Shown here: positions 1 to 12,359 of the stretch, piece after piece
How the letters are laid out: each line of letters starts with the position of its first letter
Numbering within the stretch: position 1 is the first letter of the stretch
DNA from: Dichotomocladium elegans
Lineage: Eukaryota > Mucoromycota > Mucoromycetes > Mucorales > Lichtheimiaceae
Assembly (NCBI GenBank): GCA_025716815.1
Contig: JAIXMN010000017.1
Coordinates: 434,001-498,000 of the forward strand
DNA: 64,000 nucleotides
Reading direction: 5' to 3'
Position numbers and translations under genes: made by a program
The notes under the pieces: generated by a model
Seen by the model: only the letters and a program-made list of their open reading frames with translations
What the model was told of the DNA's origin: nothing
Databases searched by the model: none

Positions 1-927
1 CTTCTCGGACTTGAACGAACGAAGCGTCAATAGGCATGTCTCGGCAGAAGAGCGAAAATTCCAAGGTTGGTATTTTTTGCTGCTAAAGAACTGCTCCGCA
101 AACTCGATCTTCTCGTCAAGAGAAAGAGGCATTAATGCATCGAAAAAGTTTGCCGCATTCGACCCTTTAACATGGTAGCTTCTCCAGTCGTCCAGCTGCT
201 CGTTTACACCCCTTTCCAGGTGACCAGATGGCCAATTTAGCAGATCCTTCAGAAGCTGCGACCATTTGGCGGGGACAACCACTCCGTTATCAGTATACGT
301 TTTGCAGATGGCATCAATGTATCCGCGCGCAGCCTCCTCAAGATATTGTTCTGACAAGGTGGCAGCATTGGAGAGAGGCTTTGAAACTTCATCTTGCCCC
401 ACTTGGTACGGGCCGTCAATCAGGGTATAGCAGCTAGTACAGTGTTTGTAAATGTCGCCCATAATAACCAGTGGTGTGTCGGACCGCGCACAGAAAACGT
501 CGATCCACCAGTACGAAATGTATTGTATCTGCAGCAGACTGGTCATCTCCTGGGGTTTACTGGGATGCACTCTAACGTTAAGCGGGGCACCTGTGTCACC
601 ATCGATCACACCTGTATCGTTCCATTCAATCCACTCTTCCTTAGGTCCCCACACATGGGAGAGAGAGTGCCATCCCCATCGTTCGACGTCCTCCGAAATC
701 CTAGGGTCGAAGGCGGGTGTTACCACAGTTAAAGATTTGATTTCTTTCCTGTGTTCATCAATTTGGGTTTCTCCACGTTCGACTTTTATGAGACGGAATT
801 TGGAGTTTCTGAGTAGGGCCCGGATCTGCTTTTTATCGGCATTACGGTGCTTATCAAACAGAGCTTCACAGCCAACATAGTTCTGGCCTAGGTCAAACGC
901 TGGAGGAGGAACATTGAACAGCGCCAT
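1..927 (-). CDS. HET-domain-like protein, 3' end cut by window edge
   Basis: One frame is open from an ATG at 925-927 to base 1 (309 codons) without a stop, so the C-terminus lies outside the window. The protein carries the spaced signatures of fungal heterokaryon-incompatibility (HET) domains: SLSHVWG at residues 88-94 (family: A/S-L-S-Y-V-W-G), YWWIDVFC at 139-146 (family: WIDALCI) and MGDIYKHC at 156-163 (family: M..IY..A). HET domains sense or execute fungal self/non-self and cell-death reactions; whether this one does is inference. No signal peptide or membrane segment is seen in the visible part. An upstream exon cannot be excluded. The family assignment rests on motif order and spacing, because overall similarity to ascomycete HET proteins looks weak. 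Confidence 0.7.
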   Translation of the reverse strand, partial: MALFNVPPPAFDLGQNYVGCEALFDKHRNADKKQIRALLRNSKFRLIKVERGETQIDEHRKEIKSLTVVTPAFDPRISEDVERWGWHSLSHVWGPKEEWIEWNDTGVIDGDTGAPLNVRVHPSKPQEMTSLLQIQYISYWWIDVFCARSDTPLVIMGDIYKHCTSCYTLIDGPYQVGQDEVSKPLSNAATLSEQYLEEAARGYIDAICKTYTDNGVVVPAKWSQLLKDLLNWPSGHLERGVNEQLDDWRSYHVKGSNAANFFDALMPLSLDEKIEFAEQFFSSKKYQPWNFRSSAETCLLTLRSFKSEK

Positions 928-3259
928 TACGAATAAGAAGAGAAAAGAGATGAAGAAAAAGCCAAGAAACAGGCGTGCCACATGTAGATCGAATTATGAA
1001 TTAGCAGCAGCCGCGGATGTGTAAAGTATTGATCTCCACGTCCCAAATAATGAAGTGCATCATACTACATGACGAATGTTTGCAATCCAAACAATGCCCA
1101 ACATATAATTTTACTGAATAGCTGATGATGCAGCAAGGTTAAGAACCTTGGTATTAACTCTGTTCACTGAGAAACCGTTCGATATGTTAATTATTGTCGG
1201 CTCGTCTTTATGACACATTGTGACACCATCCATTTCAAGAATACCCGAGTTATAGGTACATGAAGAATGTGGCACGACCGAACACAAGGTATCAAAGATG
1301 GAATACCCTTTATCAATGTGAAGTAAAATTGCATACAAAGTAGCTCATATGAAGACATTACCTGTATTCCTGCGGCGAGGCCCATAAAAAATGCACCGCA
1401 TGCAGATTACCGGAACAGATGCCGTTAGCAAAATGGATTAACCCGCAGAGCGCCCTGTGGGCATGATTTAGCCGTTGAATGCACCTCAATGTTTTTGCAT
1501 CTAGAACAGCAGCTGATGCGGCTCGGCTACCGCTCAACCAATGGAAAGAGGACATTGACTGGATTGCTGCGATATAGTAAATGTCGGTTTGCACCACGCA
1601 GAGTTGTTCGAGTACTTATGAAGAGCGTCTGATGTACAGCGTGGAGGAAGCGCGAAGATGACGAGAAGAAAATGATGATTGTAATAATACAACAAGAAAA
1701 TGATAGGCCATCTTTATTTTTTATACACTAGTAGCTAGAGGTATATACCCTGGATCGTCGTACAGTGAAGTGAATGTAGTACACAATCTCGTCGCCGGGA
1801 GATGCGGTCTCGTCCATGATCATGATTATTATAGTGTCTTGGTCTTTGGTCAATAGGTGACCCGTCACTATAGCTACACCACTGGGATACTAGCTGCAGT
1901 CGACGCCGCAAAGGTCACGCTGGAATCAAGAAACACCCGTAACCGTATAAACAAAATCGCCGGGCACAGCCCTGCATAATGAAGGGCTGAGAAAAAAAAA
2001 CCTATATTGGACATGTTTTTGCTTACGAGGGATCCCCACTTGCCTCCGGCTTGCAATCCCGTCGTTGCATTTGAAGATTACGCTATCAGAGGCAAATATT
2101 GAAGGAAAAGAAGGGCACATATTCGAAGTTGATAGGTACATCCGGTTCTCTTTTCACTGCCATAGTAAATCATTTATTTTTCTCTCAGGATACTGTCAAA
2201 AATACCGACTGCCGGTGGCGTCTTTGCAGAGCAAATAAGGCTGCAAGACGCAATAACCCAAAAAAGGCGAGGGAAAGCATAGCGATCACGAAAACAAGAG
2301 AATCAACAGCCAAACCAATGACAGGAGCGACGACAAAAGAATGCAAGGCTAGCACATGGTGGCCGAATTACGGACCAACGGAGAGGTCCATCGCCCGTCG
2401 CATTCTCCTCTACCCTAGCCCTTGGATACAGTTAAAATTGGTTATTCCAGAAAGAGTAGATAGCAAGTATCATCCACAAATAAAAAGCATCCCAATATCG
2501 TATAGAATCATACCCGGTAAGGTCATGGAAGACGAGGTTATGATGGAAACGATTTGGCCAAAACACTCATTATTCAACACAGAAGGGTAAGGGACGGCCA
2601 TCTCACAACTTCCTTGTAATTGATGTTGCAAATACACTTGGAGGATCATGTCTTCTGCGGAGTAGATATAAGTGATCTGCCAAAAAGGGGTTGTTTTCGA
2701 TAAGAAAGCCCACGTAAAAGTAGATCACGGGTTAGCAATCGACCCATATATCCCTATAGTCTGTTGTCATGTGATTTGGTTAAAAGCAAGAATATCTCTA
2801 TAGTAGGCCGTCACTGTGATTTATTTGTTGCCATTAAACCCAGAAAGTATAATGTCTTATGGATAGCTCGAATATTTGGTTGTCGTTAGTGGCACATTCT
2901 GGTTAATACATATCACGGAACTCTAATATGCATTCGCTCATGTTGTACTTTTTCATACGGATCAGGTAAATGACATTACTGGTCTTCCAGGACCTTTTTC
3001 GTATATCTTATATGGCATGATCGCTTTATTGTGTTTAAAGAAACTTTTCTAATCGCATGATTGTAACGCGCACTACATCTCGATAATCCTCAGGTATCTG
3101 AGGCGTTCAAGTATCCTATATCAACTCATATTCGCCTTTTTCTTGTCATACATGCGTATTATAACATTCTCGGTGGAATTCCGTAATGTGGGTCATAGCT
3201 GTCTCCAATAAGCAATTGCCTAGACATCTGTAGGGATGCATTATGAATTTTGAAATCCC
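928..3259. other. Gene-poor stretch with possible decayed genes on the minus strand
   Basis: No complete gene can be built here. On the minus strand around 2690-2200 there are gene-like pieces: an acceptor-like TTTTTGGCAG, then about 55 residues ending in a hydrophobic stretch, and near 2330-2210 a strongly hydrophobic segment rich in V, L, A and F followed by a basic tail. They are separated by stops and resemble a broken or intron-rich membrane protein. At 1597-1358 and 1338-1111 (minus) two further protein-like pieces (79 and 75 codons) do not join in phase. These could be remnants of a gene upstream of the HET-like gene. The rest shows nothing recognisable. Confidence 0.25.
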
Positions 3260-3870
3260 TCGATTTTAAGCTATCCGACGCCTCGGTTATTCGCGTCATC
3301 AACATCTCACGCTCCAAGAATCAAACGTGTGCCACTTCAATCTGGACAATTTACCCAAATATCAATATTATCGAGCTCTGGTAAGTGTGTATGACGGAAC
3401 ATCGGCCCATCAATATCCTCGAGATTCGATATGTTTAAACATATCTCGACTGTCATGAGTAAAATGCATGTTGATTACCAAATAATGACTTCATATGCAT
3501 ATATACATCTATCAAGCACAGCCAAATGTATCCTTAAGGAAGCTGAGACAACGCCCAGTTAAAGCTCTCTTCTGCTTCCAACGTCGGTTTGATTCACCTT
3601 TTTTTCCATTCTTGACTTGTGGCTGAGGCGAGGCTCAAGCTAAATTTAGTGATGCATGATGCAGAGATGATTCCCAGAAGTATAGCTTTCTTTGATCTTT
3701 GCCTTTGTAGTACAGTACCCTAACGACCGCCGAGGTTTCTTTGTTGGATCAAATCATACCATATTTCATGTTAATATGAAATCCAGACCCATCAAGCAAA
3801 GCACAGTTTCTTCTAAAGTCGATATCAGGATGACTCACTTGGCGCCCACTTAGTCAAAGCGCTCTTGGGA
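3260..3870 (-). pseudogene. Relic of a DDE (Tc1/IS630-like) transposase
   Basis: Read on the minus strand, the stretch near 3820-3760 gives a catalytic-core-like sequence (RRNCALLDGSGFHINMK) that aligns with CVFLDESGFHINMK in the better copy at 33.6-34.7 kb; the first catalytic Asp-Glu is degraded to D-G. Near 3310-3270 it gives a C-terminal piece (LMTRITEASDSL) matching the tail LMTRTSEESNSL of the relic at 13.8 kb. Frames are broken by stops and shifts, so it is a dead copy. The remaining sequence up to 5.04 kb has no recognisable gene. Confidence 0.5.
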
Positions 3871-5042
3871 CTTTGCATGAAACCAAGCCCTTTTTTTAAT
3901 GACATACTGCCTTTGTTTGGTAAATCGACGAAGCGCCGTTTAGGCTACCTCTGGTCGTATACATGGCTAATGATCTATAATTCTGCAGAATATATATTTT
4001 TCTGGACGCCTCGGGCAGGTAGGTATGTAGCAGTAAAAGCTTGCAGGAAAGTACTGCAATCGAGGGTGTTGTAGATGGATAAGTTTTCCAGACGTACCTA
4101 GTGCATTCAGCGCTCATAGGCCAAGGGCACGTAGGATGGACTTACTCGCCTTAGATGTCGGCCGAAACCCGCATATTGCAGTATGCAACAACGACCTTCA
4201 TGCATTCGAATGCAGAGCATTGCTGAAAAACTCTTGAGTACCGGCCCTTGGCTACCAGTTGGACGCACTCTCTTGTCGATGATGGACAACCAAGCCTCGT
4301 CCGCACTTCGATATCCAAAAGTAGGTTGCACTTGACAAAACCGTAAACATTGGTTGATGTCCTACAGTCAATAGACATCAGTGTATGCCACGTACAGAAA
4401 AGACATAGACCGCCAACATCTGGTCAGAGGAGATCTAAAGTTTCGGTAGGGCAAGATCCGTACCCCTACTTCCCCGGCGAGATTGACAGGTTATATTCAC
4501 GTCTTACCCGGTGGTAGGCTGTAATATTATCTCCTTTAGTATAATCCTGTACATTCTCGCCATGTCTAGTATCTGACGCTTCATCCTTCGATACCTTTTA
4601 TACATATTGTAAAAAAGATAAAAGGTGCGTATGTGTGTTCCTGACTAAGTCGTATAGAAAACGGGTGCTCCATTATATACCCATTCAACGTATATGTTCC
4701 ATAGATATCGACCCGGGATCCGGAAACAATTGAATATTCCTAAAATATCGGGACAGAAGGAAGGACACTAAATATAACAAACCCTCTCGACCAAGTCGTG
4801 CTATGCTGTCTCTCTTATTGGAGATGTAGCTAGCAAATTAGATTTATACTTATGCGGCAATGGATTGTGTTGGGCAAAAGTGGGCGAACTGCGGAGCCTT
4901 ATTGGCCATCTCTCATCCCCCACCCCTTTTTGCATTGGGGGTGAGAGCAGGAAAAAAATCAGTTTTGGTAGAAACTATTTTTTTTTTAACTTCACACCGC
5001 TGTGTTTTTTTTTGCCTGTTGTTGTGTCAATCCCCACCCATC

Positions 5043-5581
5043 ATGTCTGCTGCCGTCCCAGTGAACATTCGTCGAGCTGATACTGACGCGCCCCTTCCTG
5101 CCGATTACTCGACGACCCCGCATGGCACCATTTACGGCTCAACTCCAGGAGGTACGCATTGAGAGATGGCTAGCCAAATAACACTGAAGGCATCCATCCT
5201 AAAGTGTAAAGTGTAAAATGAAAGCTGATCTACGAATGTGCACTTCAAGGCACCCGTGTCATTTACGATCGGTCGACGCTTCTGGCACTTCAGAACAGCC
5301 AGCTGGCAAAAACACCGCCTACAAAAATGCTGTATGTCGCCGGTGTGACCAAGACTAACGCTGCTGATAGCCACATGCTTCATCCTGCTGTTGCTCATCA
5401 TCGGAAAGCGGCCGACGCGAAGCGTGAAGAGGAGGAGAAGAAGAAGACCTGTAGGTGTTTTTCCAAGGATTAGCTACCCTTTTTTCTCTTCTTCGCTTTC
5501 ATTATGCCTGACTCTCTGCCTATAGATAATCCCTTTGCTGTGCTTGGTGACGGCGACGACATGTTTGAGATGGACGATTGA
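5043..5581 (+). CDS. eIF4E-binding protein (4E-BP), metazoan style
   Basis: Three exons (5043-5151, 5250-5450, 5526-5581) with GT-AG borders encode 121 residues, close to the ~118 of animal 4E-BP1. Landmarks appear in the animal order: YSTTPHGT at 22-29 and STPGG at 33-37, which hold the two Thr-Pro sites corresponding to the mTOR-controlled Thr37/Thr46 of human 4E-BP1; the eIF4E-binding motif Y-x4-L-hydrophobic at 42-48 (YDRSTLL); a KTPP site just after it; and a C-terminal TOS-like FEMDD at 117-121 (animal FEMDI). The protein should compete with eIF4G for cap-bound eIF4E and repress translation when TOR is inactive; the biochemistry is inferred from the family. A CT-rich leader precedes the ATG. 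Yeast uses the unrelated Caf20 and Eap1 for this job. Confidence 0.92.
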
Positions 5582-8500
5582 AGAAATGAATGAGAGGAAG
5601 TGGAGGAGACGAGGGTTTTTTTGTGTCCATACGGCTTGTTCATACCGGAAGGACACAGACCTGCAAGATCTCATCCATTTTACACAATTCTCACAGGCAT
5701 TGGAGTTTCCGTAGTTTTGGCAGAGACACACAGGAGAATAATTAAACGGAACTCAGTGACCCCATCCGCTTTGTGTATGTGTGTCTGTGTCACAAACAGG
5801 AAGGTCGGGATCGGTGGAATAGAGGAGAGAAAGATTGCTTACGGGTGGGAATAATGCGGATCGAACACGCGTGGTTTGTCCAAAACAAATGCTGGATCCA
5901 TTATGGCGTATCCGTGCATTAGATAAAGGATGACGTACAGATGCACTTTAAATCACCTCCGAAGAGCAGTATGGATGTTCTGGCGATAACCAGACGGACT
6001 ATAGAAGCGGCAAAAGTTGGTCGAGGAGCCCCTGTCTTCCATGCGTCATCAAATACGCGAACCATTGATCAATCTACATAAGAGAGCGGGCGTTAGATTG
6101 CAATAAAACAACCTAGTACGGGAGCAATCATACCGGATGAGAACATGAAAAAGAGCATCAAGCTGGGGTTGAGTGAGAGGGAGCAGATTTCTCAGTTGTC
6201 CGGTGCTCACAGAAGTACCGTGATGTATCATATGATATCTTCCTTTAGAAAACTTAGCAGCTGCAGTACAACATTCATCGCTACTATTTGACGATGCTTA
6301 CTGCATACCAGGCGTTCAACCAACGGGTCATAACTTTGTTTTAGATAAGTTGAAACGGCTCGTCTAGTTTTTTCGTGGTTGTATCATTAATAGACGTTGT
6401 TTCCTTGATGATCAAGACACGCAGAGGTGATGGTGACTGAGGATAAAGCGTGCCCAGCTTCAAAGTATGGCATCAAGGGTAATGCAATCTATCAGGATGT
6501 GACAGAAGAAGTGATGTTGTTTCGTAGAGGAGACTCAGCACAAAGATTATGGGAGATACATCCAGATTGCGAACGAATCCGTGCTATGGACCATATGCTG
6601 TGTATGAAAGCTCTACTATATCAAAACTGTTGTCTTATACTAGGGCCTATTTCTCCATTGTATCCGCGATATAACTTAAAATCATATGTAGAGTTAAGTT
6701 CGCGGAGCGTTTGAGCGACATTGTTGCAATTACTACTACTACTACTGGAAAACTCAACCTCTTTCAGTTTGCTCCTGTTCCTCCCAAGAAAGGGTGGGAC
6801 GATTAGCCAGACAGAATTTGGTGTTAAAGCGTTTTGACACCCTTCCGTCCCGCCCCTTCCAGAAGTATCTTATGATCTATACGTCGTGTGATCACGGAAA
6901 ACAAAACAAAAAAAAGTCCAAAGTTCAAAATTATATACTTTCCCTACTCAGCTGCGACAAACAACCTCGCTACCAAGGCTGTGGTCCCTATGGTTGGCCA
7001 TCGAGTCTCTTTACACAACCGTCGCTGTCAGCCACCGAGACTCTCCCCCCCCCCTGTCCGTGGTCTACACGAGACAGCAAGATGACGAAAGCTCCCCTAC
7101 TCTCTGAATACAACAATCAGCATAAGCCCATGTCTGTGAGGCAGCGTTAGGCATGTCCTGAATGCCAAATACTACGTACAGCCAGTGTGGAATATAAGCT
7201 TCCGGCGTTCGTTGAAAAAGAGCAACCGCAAAGCGTACCTAATCAAAGACAATTACTTGGAAAACCAGTACGTACAGTAAGCGCTGGTCCCCATGAAGGA
7301 GTCTAATCCTTTCCTATGGTATGAAGGAATATCATGTTGTGTTATTCCTCCATATATTCCAATAACTTGATGCTCCTGTAGATGCTCAACTAAGCCATGT
7401 ACATAAAGCCGTCATGACAGAAAATTGTTCGTCAGTATAGGTCGTCGAGTCAGGACCTAGAGATGGCCCTAAGTACGCTTTCTATTCTCTCCAGGGTCTC
7501 CAGGAAAATCTTGCCCTTCCCAGCCAGCCAGGAAATTTTTCAGAGAGCAATTGCTGTCTGTTGCTGGTGGAACGGGTCGCTCGCCTGCTCCAGAGCAACT
7601 GCGCGACGCACACCTCAAGCAAATCGATACGACCACAACAATAGCTTTCCGAACCAGATCTTACCGTTAAGATATTCTGGATAACATCAACCCATTGCGA
7701 CAAAGAGATAGAAAGAAGAAAAGAAACATGACGTAGATTATAGCAGTGGACGATCTTGCAAAGTCAAAAAGGTCCTGCATATAATTGTATATCATTAACG
7801 CATTGCGCAAGGGCCAAGTGCATATATGTTTTGAGTAATGGAAGTTAAGGAAGCTAAAGTCTCCTACACAGCTGGCATCGGTGTCAACAGTACGTGGGAT
7901 GTACCCAGGATCAGGGTTACATAATACACTTCTGTACAGACAGCAGGTGGTCATTGCAAACTATATTTCTCTACAAAGGGCTGTATGAATCAAGCATTTT
8001 TTCTCCCATGGTTATATCAAGACCATAATTTTACTTTTTGCTGCATTATCAGGAGATGGAGAACATTTACGTCGTAGTAGATACAAAGGATGTTTTTATG
8101 AAATAGATAAGAAAGGGATCTTCGTTTTCAGTATATTATAGAAATATGTCCTTCAAGAAGAATACTGATTGCAAGCTATTCATGCAAATGGGTGGGGTTG
8201 AACCTCCAGTATGGTTTCCACACATTCTTATCATATATACCTAGCCAATCTATGAAACTCCACTTGTATGTTTTTGTCCGTAATGTACGACGCGTAATAA
8301 CTAAAGCTTTTTAGAATGGTTGCAACGCACGTTTTCATGTTAATAGATTACCGCTGTTATATGGAAGGTAGTACATCTTCTGCGTTTAATACAATAAGTA
8401 TTCCATGTGTCATTTGTGGGGAGCTTCGTCGCTGTCTTGAAAGCACCTCTTTTCTATTGTAATCACACACGCACACGCACACTCACTCACTTCTTGCGTG

Positions 8501-10239
8501 CGTGTGTGTATATCCCTAGCTCTCCTCATCTGAAGTCTACATAAGCCCCCAAGTTCTTCTATCCTCTCCCTAACCACGCGCTCGGGGCCGATCCTAATTT
8601 TTTTAAAGGGATCAGACGAGTTTTGTAGAATGACACACAGACTTGACCATTATCGTGACTAAGATAATGTCCTCCTCAATATCGTAGGGTTGTTGTGCCT
8701 ATAGAGATAATCGTTATCGGCTAGTCCCATACCACGCGATCAGGAACCATCAAGAAAGGCAAGTTAAACCGTGACTGTGTCAAGGAGGGGATGGAGTGGG
8801 AGCGAGGGAAATTGAAACGCACACTCACACATACACACATATACAAACAAACACAGAAACCACTCTATCTCTTCTTCCCCTTCTCTTTCCTCCCCCTTCC
8901 TGTGAATCCTGAGGTGTGCGCTTTTTTTTTTATCTCTCCTGCTTTATTTTTGCTTTTGCTATTCTACACTAGAAAAAAAACGCAGGAATCTCCGGTGTTT
9001 TATGTTAGATGGGGTAGGGCATTTGACTAAGATGACGACAATCTTCAATGCGATAGCACACCACATGGTCGAGACAGAGAGAGAAATGGGTTGTTATTAT
9101 TATTTATTATGCTAATAAACATAAAGCTATGGACAATGAAAAAATAATGTCAAACTTTTCCGGGGTTGCGCAACTAAAGCAGAGGAGCGTAGAATACAGC
9201 ATACAGTACAGTGCATAGATGTTTACTGTGTTTTCTTTCCGTCCTCGAAGCATGACAGATACCTTGTTCCATTTGACCGCCCGTCTATTGGGTGTGTAAG
9301 TATATGTGCTGGTGGGGGGAGGGGAGAACTAGAGCTACACGATGAGATAAACTTTGGAGAAGTGTTTCCGAATAAGGTGGAATGCAAAGTTGTGCGCATG
9401 CGCTAGCCTATAGTTTGGTGGTTTGCAGCGATTAATCTCTACGACTATAGATCGGATGCTGGTTAAAATGCATCAAGGCAACTTTTTGAAAAATAGAAAA
9501 AAAATGGAGAGAAAGCGAGAAGCGATTAAGCAGCAAACCCTTGGCAATCCTGGAGGTTGTCATAATGCAGGAATGTGTACATATATTTTCCTTCTCTTAG
9601 GCTTCCTCAAGATGGTAAACTATGAAGCGATAGCTTGGGGGTTGTGCGGAAGGGGTGTGTGGAGGGATGCATGGTTTTTTGCTCAGAAATTACTTACGAG
9701 TGTTTCCAAGGGAAGGATTCCTGGGTGTATGTGTGCGTCAGAGAGATTGTAAATGAGGTTCCCTGAATCTTGGCAAAAGCACGATGCGGAGTTGCAACAA
9801 ACATGGTAGTTTCCATGCACACTCTGACGGTAAATGAATGCAGAATGGTCAAGAGATAGAGAAACAGAGAAGATCCCCAAAGTCAAACTTCCCATGTTTA
9901 ATGCGCAAATCATTCGAGTCGGTGATAGTAGGTGAGAGAAGGTTCCTTTGCTTCTGGGTGCATGCGAGACAACATCACTCAATACCGGCGAGCTCCACTT
10001 AATATGCATTACGTTCACCAACCCACGCCACCCTTCCGCAAATCTTTCTATCCCCCATCGTCCATGTACTCTCTCCCCCATCTTGCGCTTTTATTTTGTT
10101 TGATTCCCCCACCCCTTGCTGGACTCGGGTATGATCCAAAAGTTGAATTTCTCTTTCTCTCTCTCTCTTTCTAACCTTTCTCTCCTTTCGCTCATTCTAC
10201 CCCGCCCAAAACACCCAATTCCCCCATTACTACATAACG
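5582..10239. other. 4.6-kb gene-poor region
   Basis: No multi-exon or long single-exon gene could be supported on either strand. There is an AC-rich then GT-rich stretch at 8465-8512 that could form a hairpin, AT-rich tracts near 9090-9120, and a CT-rich run at 10140-10200 that is probably the leader of the transporter gene. A diverged repeat (6060-6420) is listed separately. Open frames such as 9683-10081 (minus) have no protein-like features. Confidence 0.5.
6060..6420 (+). repeat. Diverged dispersed repeat, partner at 13.09-13.41 kb
   Basis: The segment shares patches with 13090-13410 in the same orientation, for example the block around AGTACCGTGATG...ATGATATC...AGAAA..CTTA (6216-6262 versus 13240-13292) and the T-rich stretch that follows. 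One reading frame across it (KLGLSEREQISQLSGAHRST) looks like a degenerate helix-turn-helix, so this may be the DNA-binding end of a dead transposon. No intact gene remains. Confidence 0.35.
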
Positions 10240-12359
10240 ATGCTGTTCTGGCCAAAGCTCTTAAGCATTGCGCATGCCATTGCTTCTAGTGCTCGGCCAT
10301 ACCTGCCATTGTACCTTTCGCATTTGCTCGGGTTCTCATGCAGTGCCATTGGCATTCTACTTGCAGTCCCGCTCGCGCTGCGTGTTGCGTCTTTAGGGTT
10401 GTGGACCATGCTGGTGGTGGATCAAAGACCACTGCTGCATGGTTTCTTTATGGCCCTCCTGACGGCTATCGGCACAGCGGCGCTTATCCTGATCCTCTGG
10501 ATCCCACCTCGCGCAGCATTTGCCTGGCCAGCAGCCCTCTTTTGCATGGTGCTCGACGGGATTTTTTATCAACCCCTGACTGTCTTGATAGACAGCGCTA
10601 TCATCAAAATCCTTGGCAACTTGAAAATGACCTACTATGGTAATCTCTCTTACACAATTATGCAGTTCACATTTATTTTGGCTTATGTGTCTACTTTATT
10701 TGATCAGATTCGCAACGCCAGTGGGGCGATCTTGCTGGCGCATTGATGGCTGTCAGCATTGGCTGGTCACTCGACGACGATCATGACTTTGATACGCTCA
10801 TGGGAACAATCCTAATTGGCGCGGTTCTTTTGTTTCTCGTTTCACTGTCCACGACCGTCATCCCTATCGATCTCGCACAGTTAGGGCTCAGTGACGAGGA
10901 TCAACTCTTGCCGCTATTGAAACCTTTGCCAGCCACAGGCCTTGCTGCAACAATGACGGGAACTGGTGCCACCAATCTTCATTATATCCCTATAGACTCT
11001 CGCCATCATTCATATGAACAATATCCGCAAATTGAGTCGATCCACATTGTCTCGGCCTATCATTACAATGACCCACCACCCCGCTACACTTACAAACCTT
11101 ACTGTCTGTTCAATGAGCAACTCTCTCATATTTCAGAAGAAGACGCCAGCATGCTGCAGCGAACCAGCAGCCAGAACAATACCATCAAAGCACCCCCGGA
11201 GAGTATCGCGAGCGGCGGCACAACTACTGCAACAATAGATACCCCCTTCCGTTCGTCATCCCAGTACTGGGCCAATACTACTACTGCCTCCACAACCGCT
11301 AACAATATTCAGCAATGCGACGACCTCTTTGCGGCCATGCCGTCACTCCAACTCGCCCTGATGCCGTCCCCGCCCCCAGAGACACCAATGATCGTACTTC
11401 CCGTTGCATGTTTGTCAAACCTGCCCTTACATCTGAACGGCAACGACATGCCCGACGACTGCAGTGATGACGACGATGACGATCTTCAGCAAGACCGTGC
11501 TACCACGTGGTCGGTTTATTCATTATTAGCGACGATCTTTTTGATTGGCTCTGCGACGACCATGATGAACTCTCTCGCGTATATTTATCTTCACGACGGC
11601 CTGGGTCTTCCGATGCACGTGATCGGCATGATTGGGATGGTATCCATGGCCTCCAAAGCCATCGCTAAACCTTTGGTTCAGAACTGGGTATTGTCAGGGG
11701 GGCAGATAAAAGGGGGTGTCTCCTACCTCTCCTCGATTGTTCGCACATACACACACACGCCTATGTGGAAAGTCTGATTGACTCAAGAACAAATAGGCAA
11801 ATAGGTATTCACATCACGTGGTTGTTGTAGCGCATCTTACGCTCATCTTCTGTGCCTTCGGTTATACTCTCCTTAAACCGCCCGAGCTTGGTATCCACGC
11901 TGCTGTTGTTGCCTTGCAGATCTTACAGGGTATGTCTGACCATATCATTCCTTTTGTCCTTTCTATTCTGCTCACCTCAACTTCGAAGCCCTTTCGTTCA
12001 ACGTACTCTGGTACATTGCCGTCGAGCAAGTTGATGCTGTTCTTTTGGTGGCTGGCCAGCATCAGCGGATGATGCTCCGTGGTAAAATGTCCGCCATGTT
12101 CTATAGGTGAAGATAAGAAAAAAAAAAAGATATTTTATTGATAAGTTCCTTCACACTGACCTATCTTCCTTTTTTTTTAACTCCCAGCATTGGGCCAGCC
12201 GTAGGCGCAGTGGCAACTGGTTTTCTTGTTGACCTTTACGATCGAGAGAACATCCTAACCTATGCAGGGTTTCTGCTATCGTATAGATGCACTATGGCTG
12301 TGGTCGGCATCAGTCTCGTTGTGTCAAGAGGATGGTCTCCCAGTCTTGAAGAACAGTGA
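10240..12359 (+). CDS. Major facilitator superfamily transporter (MFS_1-like)
   Basis: Five exons (10240-10639, 10708-11687, 11797-11929, 11989-12106, 12188-12359) give 600 residues with all phases consistent. The N-terminal half has hydrophobic helices and, after the first junction, the segment YYDSQRQWGDLAGAL, which fits the Y(G)..R.WGS.G.G helix of the MFS_1-like/LacY-related group. The last exons give VLWYIAVEQVD, MLRGKMSAMFYS and IGPAVGAVATGFLVDLYD, again typical of this group (A.A.G...G..IGGLLYD). A hydrophilic loop at about residues 187-400, rich in S, T, P and Q and ending in a run of Asp, separates the halves and is much longer than usual. Substrate is unknown. The CT-rich region directly upstream is a plausible leader. 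Confidence 0.85.

Noticed and set aside
2099..2590. 163-codon plus-strand open frame
   Set aside because: No ATG at its start, no motif, and the opposite strand reads more like protein.
9683..10081. 132-codon minus-strand frame upstream of the MFS gene
   Set aside because: No motif, unusual composition, and it overlaps the probable promoter of the transporter gene.
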